64,000 bases of DNA. Source: Bradyrhizobium iriomotense (GTDB lineage: Bacteria; Pseudomonadota; Alphaproteobacteria; Rhizobiales; Xanthobacteraceae). Both the position numbers and the translations under genes were made by a program. The stretch spans positions 279,683 through 343,682 of the forward strand of contig NZ_JAFCLP010000006.1 in the NCBI RefSeq assembly GCF_018129405.1. Direction: 5' to 3'. Shown here one piece after another: positions 26,004 through 34,436 of this stretch (its first letter is position 1; each line of letters opens with the position of its first letter). Under the pieces are notes generated by a model, which worked only from the letters and a program-made list of their open reading frames with translations, was not told the DNA's origin and ran no database searches.

Positions 26004-26378
26004 ATGCTACGTAAGACGATGATGGCGGCGCTGGCCGTCGCGGCGGTCGGGCTGTCGGCGCCGCAGGCGGCAGAGGCGCGGGGCGGTTTCGGACATGGTG
26101 GCGGTTTCCATGGCGGTGGCTTCCATGGCGGCTGGGGCCATGGCGGTCACGGCCATTGGCATGGCGGCGGCTTCTGGCCGGGCGTTGCCATCGGCGCGGG
26201 CCTTGCCGGCGCCGGCTATTACGGCGCTTATTACGGCTACGGCTACCCGTATTATGGCGATCCCTATTATTATGGTACCGGCTATGACGATGGCGGTTAC
26301 GGCGGCTGCTACGTCGTCCGCAAGCGCGTGATGACGCCTTCGGGATGGCGATATCGTCGCGTCGACGTCTGTGAATGA
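26004..26378 (+). CDS. Exported Gly/His/Tyr-rich protein
   Basis: A 124-residue protein with a signal peptide (MMAALAVAAVGLSAPQAAEA). The mature N-terminal half is nearly pure Gly/His/Phe/Trp repeats (GGFGHGGGFHGGGFHGGWGH) and could bind metal. The second half is Tyr/Gly-rich and ends in a folded piece with two cysteines (GGCYVVRKRVMTPSGW, VDVCE). ATG 26004 has GGAGG about 9 nt upstream, with GTG 26001 as an alternative. The function is unknown. Confidence 0.75.
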   Translation: MLRKTMMAALAVAAVGLSAPQAAEARGGFGHGGGFHGGGFHGGWGHGGHGHWHGGGFWPGVAIGAGLAGAGYYGAYYGYGYPYYGDPYYYGTGYDDGGYGGCYVVRKRVMTPSGWRYRRVDVCE

Positions 26379-26401
26379 GGCGGGAAGATCAGCTGGCCCA
26401 A

Positions 26402-26444
26402 TAAAAAACAAGGCCGTTGACGCAGTATACCGTCAACGACCTTG
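26402..26444 (-). terminator. Rho-independent terminator, minus strand
   Basis: A stem CAAGG-x-CGTTGAC pairs with GTCAACG-x-CCTTG (26409-26444), with one mismatch and a 10-nt loop. On the minus strand it is followed by TTTTTTAT. It should end the transcript of the coiled-coil membrane-protein gene at 26568-27059, about 120 bp upstream on that strand. Confidence 0.7.
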
Positions 26445-26567
26445 CCAGCCCCGGATATTGAAATCGGCTCACGCCATCCGGTAGGGGGCAGCATCGCGCG
26501 GAATCATACCGGCGAATGTGATCCAGTTCACAAGTGGAGAAAATTAAAGCCGCCGGCGGAGGCCAGT

Positions 26568-27059
26568 TTAGCCGCGCGAGCGCTTGCGCGCGCTGGCATG
26601 GCGGTGACGAGCCGGTTTCCTGCGGGTAACCGAGGGCGTCTCGGCCTCGGTGGCGCGGGCACTGGCGAAGGATTGGCGCAAGCCGTCGATGGATTCGTTC
26701 AGGCTCGCCACCTGCTCCGACAGGCGCTTGGTATCGGTCTGTTGGGCCGCGAGCAGCCGCTTCACGGTCTGGAGCTGATCCTGCACAACCTGGAGCTGGT
26801 CGATCGATTCCTGCTGGGTCGCCTCCAGCCCCTTGGTCTTCTCGACCAGCTGCTCGGAGGCCTGGGCGGTGCGGGCCTGCAGCTGCCGCGACGCCACCAC
26901 CCGGTCGGTCTCCGGCACGGAGCCGGTATAGGCGCGCCAGATCGCGATCGAAGTCACGCCGGCGATCAGCAAGAAAAGGACGGCGGCGGTCAGCGCGATG
27001 GGCTGGGCGCCAAGGCGAAACAGGGGGGTGGACCGTGTGTCCTCCACGAGATCGATCAT
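26568..27059 (-). CDS. Single-pass membrane protein with coiled coil
   Basis: A 163-residue protein. After a short cytoplasmic start (MIDLVEDTRSTPLFRLG), one membrane segment (IALTAAVLFLLIAGVTSIAIW) is followed by ~75 residues with a heptad-like Gln/Leu pattern (SIDQLQVVQDQLQTVKRLLA). The C-terminal tail is very basic (RRKPARHRHASARKRSRG). ATG 27059 is chosen because the longer frame to 27122 lacks a signal. The function is unknown. Confidence 0.7.
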   Translation of the reverse strand: MIDLVEDTRSTPLFRLGAQPIALTAAVLFLLIAGVTSIAIWRAYTGSVPETDRVVASRQLQARTAQASEQLVEKTKGLEATQQESIDQLQVVQDQLQTVKRLLAAQQTDTKRLSEQVASLNESIDGLRQSFASARATEAETPSVTRRKPARHRHASARKRSRG

Positions 27060-27239
27060 CGCTGACAAAACCCAAATCTGAAACTTGGTGAGTGGCGAAG
27101 ACCGGCAGCCCAAAACGGCCACCGGGATGTCCCGAAAGTGTTACTGTTCGGCAACAATTGGGACCAAAAAGAGGCTGGCGGCCAAAAAAGCAGCCAGCGC
27201 TTGGCTTTACCCTCTGGAGCTAGGGCCAAATGGCCAGAT

Positions 27240-27461
27240 TCAGGGCTGAAACGGCGACAACAGCCCGGAATAGGTCTTCGGTCGCGGCGCCGCATAGGGC
27301 CCCAGCCGCGACGTCTTCAGCCGCAGCCGCACCAGCGATTCCGCCAGCGTCACCGCGGTGGCGACGCCGTCGACCACGGGCAGGCCGTGGGTTGCGGCAA
27401 GCTCGGCGGCGAGATCGGCCATGCCGGCGCAGCCGAGCACGACGCTGGTGCGATCGAGCAC
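27240..27461 (-). pseudogene. Orphan C-terminal fragment of an Asp/Glu/hydantoin racemase
   Basis: The fragment encodes about 70 residues including VVLGCAGMADLAAELAATHG and ends in YSGLLSPFQP. It is nearly the same as the end of the intact racemase at 29265-29996, with about 13 mismatches over ~200 bp in my hand alignment. It lacks the upstream ~70% of the gene. Similarity stops at the stop codon, which is TGA here and TAG in the intact copy. The fragment marks the left edge of the DUF5131/TcmP insert. Confidence 0.85.
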
Positions 27462-27515
27462 CCTCAGGGATAATTTACTGCGCTCTGTCAGGTCTAACCA
27501 CTCGGAGGATGCAGG

Positions 27516-28259
27516 ATGGCCGAGACTTCAATCGAGTGGACCGACGCAACTTGGAATCCTGTGGCGGGGTGCACTGTACTCTCGCCTGGTTGCACCAATT
27601 GCTACGCGATGCGTATGGCCGCGCGACTCGAGGCCATGGGAGCTGGAAAATACCGCGGTCTAACTCGAAAGAGCGGCGGACGAGCTGTTTGGACTGGCAA
27701 GTTGTTCCTCGATCGCCGAGCACTTGAAGCTCCCAAGGCTTGGCGCAAGCCGCGCCAGATTTTTGTGAACTCCATGTCCGATCTTTTCCACGCGAACGTG
27801 CCTGAGAATTTTATCCACGAGGTGTGGTCGACGATGGAGGCGACACCGCAGCACACTTATCAAATCCTGACTAAGCGCCCCGACCGGATGGCCGAGATCT
27901 CGCAGGCGCTGCCAACGCTCCAAAATGTCTGGCTTGGTACTAGTGTCGAGAACGCCGATTACCTCGATCGCATCAACGATCTACGACGGGTGCGAGCAGT
28001 GGTCAGGTTCATTTCGTTCGAACCGCTGCTTGGATCTGTTGCAACTGCGGATCTCTCCGGCATTCATTGGGCGATCGTTGGCGGTGAGAGCGGTCCACGC
28101 GCCCGGCCCATGGACCCAAAGTGGGTGGATGAAATCGAGATTGCTTGCCGTCGTCACGGCACAGCGTTCTTCTTCAAGCAATGGGGCGGTAGGAACAAGA
28201 AAGCATCCGGCAGACTACTTCGTGGTCGGACGTATGATGAGATGCCGCTTGGGATTTAA
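27516..28259 (+). CDS. DUF5131 (phage Gp37/Gp68) family three-Cys-motif protein
   Basis: A 247-residue protein with the family start IEWTDATWNPVAGC. The three cysteines are C19, C26 and C29 (C-x6-C-x2-C) in VAGCTVLSPGCTNCYA, which resemble the iron-sulfur ligands of radical SAM/photoproduct-lyase-like proteins. Other family landmarks are IFVNSMSDLFH, YQILTKRPDRM, NVWLGTSVENADY, RFISFEPLLG, VGGESGPRARPMDP and FFKQWGG. The family name is from memory; its reaction is, to my knowledge, not established. It converges on the TcmP gene, with a 45-bp tail-to-tail overlap. ATG 27516 is used. Confidence 0.88.
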   Translation: MAETSIEWTDATWNPVAGCTVLSPGCTNCYAMRMAARLEAMGAGKYRGLTRKSGGRAVWTGKLFLDRRALEAPKAWRKPRQIFVNSMSDLFHANVPENFIHEVWSTMEATPQHTYQILTKRPDRMAEISQALPTLQNVWLGTSVENADYLDRINDLRRVRAVVRFISFEPLLGSVATADLSGIHWAIVGGESGPRARPMDPKWVDEIEIACRRHGTAFFFKQWGGRNKKASGRLLRGRTYDEMPLGI

Positions 28260-29129
28260 GAGGTGCTCTCCGATCCTTGTGGCGAGACCGATCGCTTCTC
28301 GCGCTGGGTTAGAAATGCATAAGAACAGTGAGAACATCTGCGGCGCGCGGTCGATGGGTAACGCAAGCGGCTTCAATACAGCACCGAAGATTTCGCTGAG
28401 CCGCTTTTGTACGTAACGCTCGAGGCCGGCCGGATCTAAATCTCTTCGTCGCTCGGGCAACACACCGAACATGTCGGGGTTGCCGACATCGGGATAAAGC
28501 TCTTCTTCCCAAGATTCTGAGCCGAAGATTCGCGTCAGCGCAGCGCGCTTATGCTCGTCAATGTCGGTCAGTTTCCTAGTGGCTTGTCGGAACAATCCCG
28601 CCAACGGGAATAGAAACCAGACATCAATCGCTCGTGTTCCGGCAAGCGCTTGAAGCGTTGTCCATTCGACCTCCATTCCATATGGGTCAAGGAAGACAAC
28701 GGCCCGCTTGTCGTCCCAGCTGTTGTTGGCAACAAGTCGTTTCAAGGCCGAATTCGCATCTTCTTCTGCGACAACGATCTTGCGTCGGAGATTTTTGGCG
28801 CGCAAATCTTCCAGTGCGGACACGTAGTTGGGATTCTTTTCGATGAAGACTATGAAATCAAACTCAGGTCTTACATCCAGGGCTATCTGGGCTGATCCGC
28901 GCCTTCGCTCGACGACTTCTTCGACAGGCTTTTCTACTAGGGTAGCGCCTTGTCGTTCAGTTCGTACCGTCCGAGTCCCGCTCCCAGCAAACGCGTCAAC
29001 GTACCAGAGGTTTTTGAAGTGAGGACGAAGCGCTGTGGTAAAGGCGTTTAAATACCCCTCAATGATCGACAACTTGAGTTCGGTATGTTGCCCGCCAAAT
29101 TCGTGATCTGCGATCATGATATCTCGCAC
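28215..29129 (-). CDS. tcmP: Three-Cys-motif partner protein TcmP
   Basis: A 304-residue protein that I recognise as the regular partner of DUF5131 proteins. It looks like a class I methyltransferase. Motif I is YVDAFAGSGT (residues 43-52), an acidic end of strand 2 is FIEKNPNY (95-102), and a motif-IV-like block is VFLDPYGM (145-152). A Tyr-rich helix and a basic C-terminal domain follow. Methyl transfer is inferred and the partner substrate is unknown. GTG 29129 is used, with ATG 29117 as an alternative. The gene is convergent with DUF5131 and overlaps its end. Confidence 0.85.
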   Translation of the reverse strand: MRDIMIADHEFGGQHTELKLSIIEGYLNAFTTALRPHFKNLWYVDAFAGSGTRTVRTERQGATLVEKPVEEVVERRRGSAQIALDVRPEFDFIVFIEKNPNYVSALEDLRAKNLRRKIVVAEEDANSALKRLVANNSWDDKRAVVFLDPYGMEVEWTTLQALAGTRAIDVWFLFPLAGLFRQATRKLTDIDEHKRAALTRIFGSESWEEELYPDVGNPDMFGVLPERRRDLDPAGLERYVQKRLSEIFGAVLKPLALPIDRAPQMFSLFLCISNPAREAIGLATRIGEHLLNPKRHLIIRPTTK

Positions 29130-29264
29130 GCCCCAGCGGCGTAGCTAATGTTCGCCAAAATATGTGCTCGAAAGTACACTCTACTAAAAATAGTATCAAT
29201 CTATTTGCGATAAGAAAACGTGTGGCAGCCGGTTCAGTCTAGGCCTGTCGGTGTTCGACCGAGG

Positions 29265-29996
29265 CTAGGGCTGAAACGGCGACAATAGCCCGGAATACGT
29301 CTTCGGTCGCGGCGCCGCGTAGGGCCCCAGTCGCGACGTCTTCAGCCGCAGCCGCACCAGCGATTCCGCCAGCGTCACCGCAGCAGTGACGCCGTCGACC
29401 ACGGGCAGATCGTGGGTTGCGGCAAGCTCATTGGCGAGATCGGCCATGCCGGCGCAGCCGAGCACGATGGCCTCTGCCCGGTCGTCACGGATGGCGGCGG
29501 TGATCTCCGCCGAGATCTTGCCGAGCGCGTCCGCGTTGCGCTCCTCGAGTGCGAGCACCGGGACCTCGGCGGCGCGCACGCGGGCGCAGCGATCAGCGAG
29601 GCCGTACTTCTTGAGATTATGCTCGATCGGCACTATGGAGACGCCCAGCGTCGTCACCACGGCAAAGCGCGCCGCGATCAGGCTCGCCATGTGGAAGCCG
29701 GCTTCGCCAATGCCGATCACCGGCGCTTTCGCGGCGGCGCGCGCGGCATCGAGGCCAGTGTCGTCGAAGCAGGCGATGATGTGCGCATCCGCGCCGTCGC
29801 GATCGGCGTCGCGGATGCAGCCGAGCATGCCGGGCACCGCAAAAGCCTCGTCGTAAAAACCCTCGATCGAGACCGGGCCCATCGCGGGCTGGCGCGCATC
29901 GATCACGGTGTCGGGCAGGGCAACGCTGCGCGCCGCAGCGGCGATCTTCGCCGTCATCGACGCCGTGGTGTTGGGATTGACGACGTGAAGCCGCAT
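29265..29996 (-). CDS. Asp/Glu/hydantoin racemase family protein
   Basis: A 243-residue racemase. It begins MRLHVVNPNTTASMTAKIAA, the standard opening of hydantoin/allantoin racemases. The two catalytic cysteines lie in IIACFDDTGLDAARA (around residue 75) and VLGCAGMADLA (around residue 180). Such enzymes interconvert the enantiomers of hydantoins, amino acids or related compounds using two Cys. It is the last gene of a polyamine-type ABC transporter operon, which suggests it acts on the imported compound. ATG 29996 is used. The last ~200 bp recur as an orphan fragment at 27240. Confidence 0.9.
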   Translation of the reverse strand: MRLHVVNPNTTASMTAKIAAAARSVALPDTVIDARQPAMGPVSIEGFYDEAFAVPGMLGCIRDADRDGADAHIIACFDDTGLDAARAAAKAPVIGIGEAGFHMASLIAARFAVVTTLGVSIVPIEHNLKKYGLADRCARVRAAEVPVLALEERNADALGKISAEITAAIRDDRAEAIVLGCAGMADLANELAATHDLPVVDGVTAAVTLAESLVRLRLKTSRLGPYAAPRPKTYSGLLSPFQP

Positions 29997-30016
29997 CGCG
30001 ATCACACAAGCCCTTG

Positions 30017-30895
30017 TCAGACAAGCCCTTTGCCGGCGTCCGAGCCCTTGGCCGCCTGCCGCTTGTTGAGCACGTGGATGGTGCCGAGCGCAAGCGTGAT
30101 CACCGTGAACGAGACGGCCGAGATCACGGTGCCGAGCGCATAGATGTCGGGGTTGGTCACGGTGGTGGTGAGGCCCTGCAGATCCAGCGGCAACGTGTTC
30201 ACGGCTCCGATCGCCTGGCTGGAGCGCGCGAGCTCGTCCCAGGACAGCGTGAAGCCGAACAGGCCGATACCGATCACCGAGGGCAGGATGATCGGCAGCA
30301 CGACGTGACGGAAGGTCTGCCACGGCGTCGCCCCGAGATCGCGCGCGGCTTCCTCGAGGCGCGGATCGAAGCGATTGAAGATCGCGAACATGATGAGCAG
30401 CCCGAACGGCAGCGTCCAGGTCAGGTGTGCACCGAGCCCTGATGTGAGCAGGCCCATCGAGGTCTCGAAATTCTCGTTCCAGTGCGCCTTGATCAGGTCG
30501 TCGATGATGCGGAATTCAAGCGAGATGCCGAGCGAGGTGATGATCGAGGGAACGATGAGACTGGCGATCGCCGAGTAGAACAGGATGCTTTGCGCCTTGA
30601 ATTTCCTGCGGAAGGCCATGCCGGCGGCGACCGACAGCACGACGGTGACGATCATCACGATGACGCCGAGCAGCAGCGAGCGGCGGAAGGCCGCGCCGAG
30701 ATCGACGATGCCGGTGCCCTGGAACAGTTTTGCGATCCAGAACGTCGACACGCCGTTCATCGGGAAGGTGAGGCCGCCCTGCGGGCCCTGGAACGACAGC
30801 ACGTAGATCGCGATCATCGGGCCGTAGAGGAACAGCGTGTAGGCCGCGAAGAAGACCGCGAGCACGTAGAAAGAGCGCGGGCGTCCTTCCTTCAT
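30017..30895 (-). CDS. ABC transporter permease, PotC-like
   Basis: A 292-residue inner-membrane permease with about six membrane segments. The EAA motif that contacts the ATPase reads EEAARDLGATPWQTFRHVVL (around residue 190). The gene is 2 bp after the PotB-like gene and 20 bp before the racemase. The family imports spermidine/putrescine or similar cations, or opine-like compounds. The substrate here is unknown. Confidence 0.9.
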   Translation of the reverse strand: MKEGRPRSFYVLAVFFAAYTLFLYGPMIAIYVLSFQGPQGGLTFPMNGVSTFWIAKLFQGTGIVDLGAAFRRSLLLGVIVMIVTVVLSVAAGMAFRRKFKAQSILFYSAIASLIVPSIITSLGISLEFRIIDDLIKAHWNENFETSMGLLTSGLGAHLTWTLPFGLLIMFAIFNRFDPRLEEAARDLGATPWQTFRHVVLPIILPSVIGIGLFGFTLSWDELARSSQAIGAVNTLPLDLQGLTTTVTNPDIYALGTVISAVSFTVITLALGTIHVLNKRQAAKGSDAGKGLV

Positions 30896-30897
30896 GC

Positions 30898-31857
30898 TCA
30901 GAGCTCCTTTTTGATGTCGACGATGCGCGACATCATGGTGATGATCAGGAAGGTGATCGCGAGCAGGATCACCGCGTTCGCGGCGGCAGCCGGGAACTGC
31001 AGCGCGTTGACCCGCGTCTCGATGATCTTGCCGGCCGCCGCGATCTGCTGGCCGCCCATCACGCCGATGGTGATGAAGTCGCCCATCACGATGGTGATGA
31101 CGAAGATCGAGCCGATCACGATGCCGGGCTTGGCCAGCGGAATGACGACGTTGACGAGGGTCTGGAAGCCGGTGGCGCCGGCGTCATAGGCGGCCTCGAT
31201 CAGCGACTTGTCGATGCGCACCATCGAATTGAAGATCGGCACCACCATGAAGAAGGTGAAGAGGTGGACCAGTGCCAGCACCACGGAGAATTCGGAGAAC
31301 AGCAGCCATTCCAGCGGATGGTTGATCAGCCCTGTCTTGACGAGGCCGGAATTGACGAGGCCGTTGCGACCGAGCAGCGGGATCCAGGCGATCATGCGGA
31401 TCACGTTGGAGGTCCAGAACGGGATCGTGCAGAGCAGCGACAATCCCATCTGCCAGGTCTTGGACTTGACGTGGAAGGCGAGGAAATAGGCGACCCAGAA
31501 GCCGATGAAGAGGGTGATGGCCCAGACCATGAAGCAGAGCTTCAGCGTCATCAGATAGGTCTTGCCGATGGTGCAGAGTTCGGGAAGCTGCGCGATGCAG
31601 CCTTCGAACGTGTCGGTGTAGCCGCGGCCGGAGAAGGCCGGCAGCAACTGGTATTCGTTGTAGTCCCAGAAGGACACGATGACGACGAACACCAGCGGAA
31701 TCAGGAAGAAGGCGAGGAACACCAGCATCATCGGCCCGGCCTGGAGCCAGGAGATGAAGGACGGCGACAGGCGCGCCGCTTTGCTGCGGCGCGCCGTCTC
31801 CGATCCCCGGACGAGGTCCGGGGATGCCTGATGCAGGATGTCCTCTGACGTGTCCAT
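30898..31857 (-). CDS. ABC transporter permease, PotB-like
   Basis: A 319-residue permease. After a short cytoplasmic N-terminus it has about six membrane segments, and its EAA loop reads EAAYDAGATGFQTLVNVVIP. The long loop between the first two segments (YNEYQLLPAFSGRGYTDT onward) is usual for PotB-type permeases. ATG 31857 starts 4 bp after the binding-protein stop codon. The longer frame from 31905 would overlap that gene. Confidence 0.9.
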   Translation of the reverse strand: MDTSEDILHQASPDLVRGSETARRSKAARLSPSFISWLQAGPMMLVFLAFFLIPLVFVVIVSFWDYNEYQLLPAFSGRGYTDTFEGCIAQLPELCTIGKTYLMTLKLCFMVWAITLFIGFWVAYFLAFHVKSKTWQMGLSLLCTIPFWTSNVIRMIAWIPLLGRNGLVNSGLVKTGLINHPLEWLLFSEFSVVLALVHLFTFFMVVPIFNSMVRIDKSLIEAAYDAGATGFQTLVNVVIPLAKPGIVIGSIFVITIVMGDFITIGVMGGQQIAAAGKIIETRVNALQFPAAAANAVILLAITFLIITMMSRIVDIKKEL

Positions 31858-31861
31858 CAAT

Positions 31862-33151
31862 TTAGGCCGCGATGAACTCGTTCCATTTGCGGACCATGTA
31901 GTCATTCTCGTCCATCACGGCGTTCCAGCAGGCAACGCCGCCCATGCGGTCTTCGTAGGAGCCGCCGTCACGCACCGCGCCGGCCTTTTCCAGCAGCGAG
32001 CCGTCGGGCGCCTTGATGTCCTTCTCGGCCGGCTTGCCTTCCATCCAGTACGCCCACTCGTAGGGCTCCATGTGCGCCTTCGCGGTGGAGAGCACGGCCG
32101 AGTAGTAGCCCTGGCGGTTGAGATAGGCGCCGGCATAGCCGGACAGGAACCAGTTCACGAACTCATAGGCCCATTCGAGCTTGGCACCCGACACGCCCTT
32201 GGAGACGCAGAAGCCCGAGGCCCAGGAGCGATAGCCTTCCTTGAGCGGCTGGAAGGTGCAGGGGATGCCCATCGAGCGCACCTTCGTCACCGCCGGGGAC
32301 CACATCGACTGGATCACGGTTTCACCCGAGGCCATCAGGTTGACGCTCTCGTTGAAATCCTTCCAGAAGGCGCGGAACTGGCCGGCTTTCTTGGCCTCGG
32401 TCATCACCTTCATGGTGAGATCGATCTCTTCCTTGGTCATGTTGCCCTTGTCGGCATATTTGTACTTGCCGGTGGCTTCCACGACCATCGCGGCATCCAT
32501 GATGCCGATCGAGGGGATGTTGAGGATCGAGGCCTTGCCCTTGAATTCGGGATTGAGAAGTTCAGCCCACGAGCTGATCGGCCGCTTGATGATGTCCGGA
32601 CGGATGCCGAGCGTATCGGCATTGTAGACGGTCGGGATCAGCGTGACGAATTCGGTTGCCGACGTCGCGAACTTCTTGGAGTCCTTGCCTTCGAGATAGA
32701 GCACCTTCCAGGGCGCGGTGCCCTGGTTGCCGATCTTCTTGCCGCCGGGCGTCTCGCCCTTGGTGAAGACGGGCGTGATGTTGTCGAATTCCTTGATCTT
32801 CTTGGCGTCGAGGGCAAGGATGTTGCCCGACGGCACCAGCTTCTTCAGCGAGAAATATTCGGTGTCCAGCACGTCGAAGGAGTTCGGCTGGGTCATCACG
32901 CGCTTGGTGACGTCGTCGGTGGTCGCGGTGATGTATTCGATCTTGATGCCGGTGTCCTTCAGGCACTGCTTGGAGATGTCATCGCCCTCGTTCACGGCGG
33001 TGCCGAGATAGCGCAGCACCTTCGCATCGGCCGACTTCACATAGGGAAAGCCGGTGATGGCGCCGGAGCCGGCGGCAAGGCCGGCAAGACCCGCGGTGCC
33101 CTTGAGCAGCGTGCGGCGGCTGACGCCTTTTGTCCTGGTGGTCTCGGTCAT
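31862..33151 (-). CDS. Polyamine-type ABC transporter substrate-binding protein (Tat-exported)
   Basis: A 429-residue periplasmic binding protein. The N-terminus has a twin-arginine signal, SRRTLLKGTAGLAGLAAG. The rest is of the PotD/SBP_bac_8 type: YLGTAVNEGDDI opening, FDVLDTEYFSLKKL, and a C-terminal half with WSPAVTKVRSMGI and GYRSWASGFCV. ATG 33151 has GAGGAG upstream. It lies between the ATPase and permease genes and sets the transport specificity, which is unknown. Confidence 0.9.
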   Translation of the reverse strand: MTETTRTKGVSRRTLLKGTAGLAGLAAGSGAITGFPYVKSADAKVLRYLGTAVNEGDDISKQCLKDTGIKIEYITATTDDVTKRVMTQPNSFDVLDTEYFSLKKLVPSGNILALDAKKIKEFDNITPVFTKGETPGGKKIGNQGTAPWKVLYLEGKDSKKFATSATEFVTLIPTVYNADTLGIRPDIIKRPISSWAELLNPEFKGKASILNIPSIGIMDAAMVVEATGKYKYADKGNMTKEEIDLTMKVMTEAKKAGQFRAFWKDFNESVNLMASGETVIQSMWSPAVTKVRSMGIPCTFQPLKEGYRSWASGFCVSKGVSGAKLEWAYEFVNWFLSGYAGAYLNRQGYYSAVLSTAKAHMEPYEWAYWMEGKPAEKDIKAPDGSLLEKAGAVRDGGSYEDRMGGVACWNAVMDENDYMVRKWNEFIAA

Positions 33152-33193
33152 ATCAGTCACTCCTCTGTTGCGCATTCCAGTGATCGATCGGCG

Positions 33194-34180
33194 CTATTGC
33201 AGGCGCTGCGCCTTGGCGGGATCCCAGGTCGCCAGCACGCGGTCGCCCGGACGGAACGGGTGAACGTCGAAGGTGGTTTCCGGAACATGGGAGAACAGGG
33301 CGGTGCCGTCGTCGAGCGTGAGCGAGACGGCGATGTAGGAGCCCTGGTACTCGGTCTGGGTCAGCAGCGCCGGCGCGCCGAACGCGCCGTCGGCAAACGG
33401 CACGATGCCGAGCTGATCGGCGCGCACGGCGATGAGGTTGCCGGCGTCGCTGAGGACGTTGTGGCCGCCGATGAAGCGCGCCACGAATTCGGTGCGGGGA
33501 TGGTGGAAGATGTCGCGGGCAGAGCCCTGTTGCTCGATCCTGCCGTGGTTCATCACCACGATGTGGTCGGCGAGCGCCATCGCCTCTTCCTGGCCGTGGG
33601 TGACCTGGATGAAGCTGATGCCGAGCTCGCGCTGGAGACGCTTGAGTTCGCCGCGCATCTTCACCCGCAGGAACGGATCGAGCGCCGACAGCGGCTCGTC
33701 GAGCAGCAGGATCTGCGGCTCGGTGATCAGCGCGCGGGCGAGCGCGACACGCTGCTGCTGGCCGCCGGAGAGCTGCGCCGGCAAGCGGCCCGCATAGGGG
33801 CTCATGGCCACGAGCTCCAGGAGTTCGCCGGCACGCTTGTGCCGTGTCGGCTTGTCGACCCCGCGCATTTTCAGGGCGAAGGCGACATTGTCGAGCACGG
33901 AGAGGTGCGGAAACAGCGCGTAGGACTGGAACATCATCGCCGTGCCGCGCTTGGCGGGCTCGAGGTCGGTGACGTTCTGCGCGCCCAGGATGATGTCGCC
34001 CTCGCTGACCGCCTCGTGGCCCGCGATCATGCGCAGGGTCGAGGTCTTGCCGCAGCCGGAGGGGCCGAGCAGGCAGCAATAGGTGCCCGCCGGGATCTTT
34101 AGATTGACGGTGTCGACCGCCAGTGTCGTGTCGTAGCGCTTGGTGACGGCGACCAGTTCGAGAGCGGCGGGAGTGGCCAT
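33194..34180 (-). CDS. ABC transporter ATP-binding protein, PotA-like
   Basis: A 328-residue ATPase of the PotA/MalK group. Motifs in order are Walker A GPSGCGKT (around residue 42), the Q-loop MFQSYALFPH, the signature LSGGQQQRVALARAL, Walker B LLLDEPLSALD and the H-loop VTHGQEEAM. A C-terminal TOBE domain follows (around 250-328). First gene of the operon; ATG 34180 is used. The divergent GntR gene and likely operators lie upstream. Confidence 0.92.
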   Translation of the reverse strand: MATPAALELVAVTKRYDTTLAVDTVNLKIPAGTYCCLLGPSGCGKTSTLRMIAGHEAVSEGDIILGAQNVTDLEPAKRGTAMMFQSYALFPHLSVLDNVAFALKMRGVDKPTRHKRAGELLELVAMSPYAGRLPAQLSGGQQQRVALARALITEPQILLLDEPLSALDPFLRVKMRGELKRLQRELGISFIQVTHGQEEAMALADHIVVMNHGRIEQQGSARDIFHHPRTEFVARFIGGHNVLSDAGNLIAVRADQLGIVPFADGAFGAPALLTQTEYQGSYIAVSLTLDDGTALFSHVPETTFDVHPFRPGDRVLATWDPAKAQRLQ

Positions 34181-34351
34181 GGCATGTCCGAGGAGGGGCG
34201 ATTGCTTCCGCCTCTCTCCGCAAGGTCCGTGCCAACAGCCGTCGGTCGGCAAAATCCCAAAACTGTGCAGCGGAGTCAGATCGTTAGATCGAATCCCGCG
34301 TATTTGGGCTGCCCGCCGCCTGCGCAGTCATCTGCACACAAAACGGGCGAA

Positions 34352-34385
34352 GATTGTATAAAGTTTCGCCTGTGATTGGATACAG
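34352..34385. promoter_or_regulatory. Candidate GntR operator sites (tandem GATTG.ATA.AG)
   Basis: GATTGTATAAAG (34352-34363) and GATTGGATACAG (34374-34385) are near-identical 12-mers starting 22 bp apart, two helical turns. They lie in the 256-bp gap between the ATPase gene and the divergent GntR gene. A side-by-side pair of regulator half-sites is likely. Which protein binds them is inferred. Confidence 0.4.
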
Positions 34386-34436
34386 CTCGTCGACTAACAT
34401 TCGAGGCCGAACGTTCGCCGATCGAGCCTCACATCC

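Larger units (their letters stand above)
27240..29467. mobile_element. Putative small element carrying DUF5131 and TcmP, flanked by racemase 3'-end repeats
   Basis: Two direct repeats, about 27243-27442 and 29266-29467, are the last ~200 bp of the racemase gene (about 93% identical by hand). Between them lie only two genes, convergent and overlapping at their 3' ends. Integration into the racemase, with the gene end restored by an element-borne copy, would explain the orphan fragment on the left. No integrase or transposase is present. Entry by homologous recombination between divergent alleles is an equal alternative. Confidence 0.55.

Noticed and set aside
27240-29467. A prophage or integrative plasmid at the racemase locus
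   Set aside because: Only two cargo genes lie between the repeats. No integrase, recombinase, replication or structural gene was found.
31838-34102. A 754-codon open frame on the plus strand
   Set aside because: It lies antisense to the ABC transporter operon. The opposite strand has complete permease, binding-protein and ATPase motifs.
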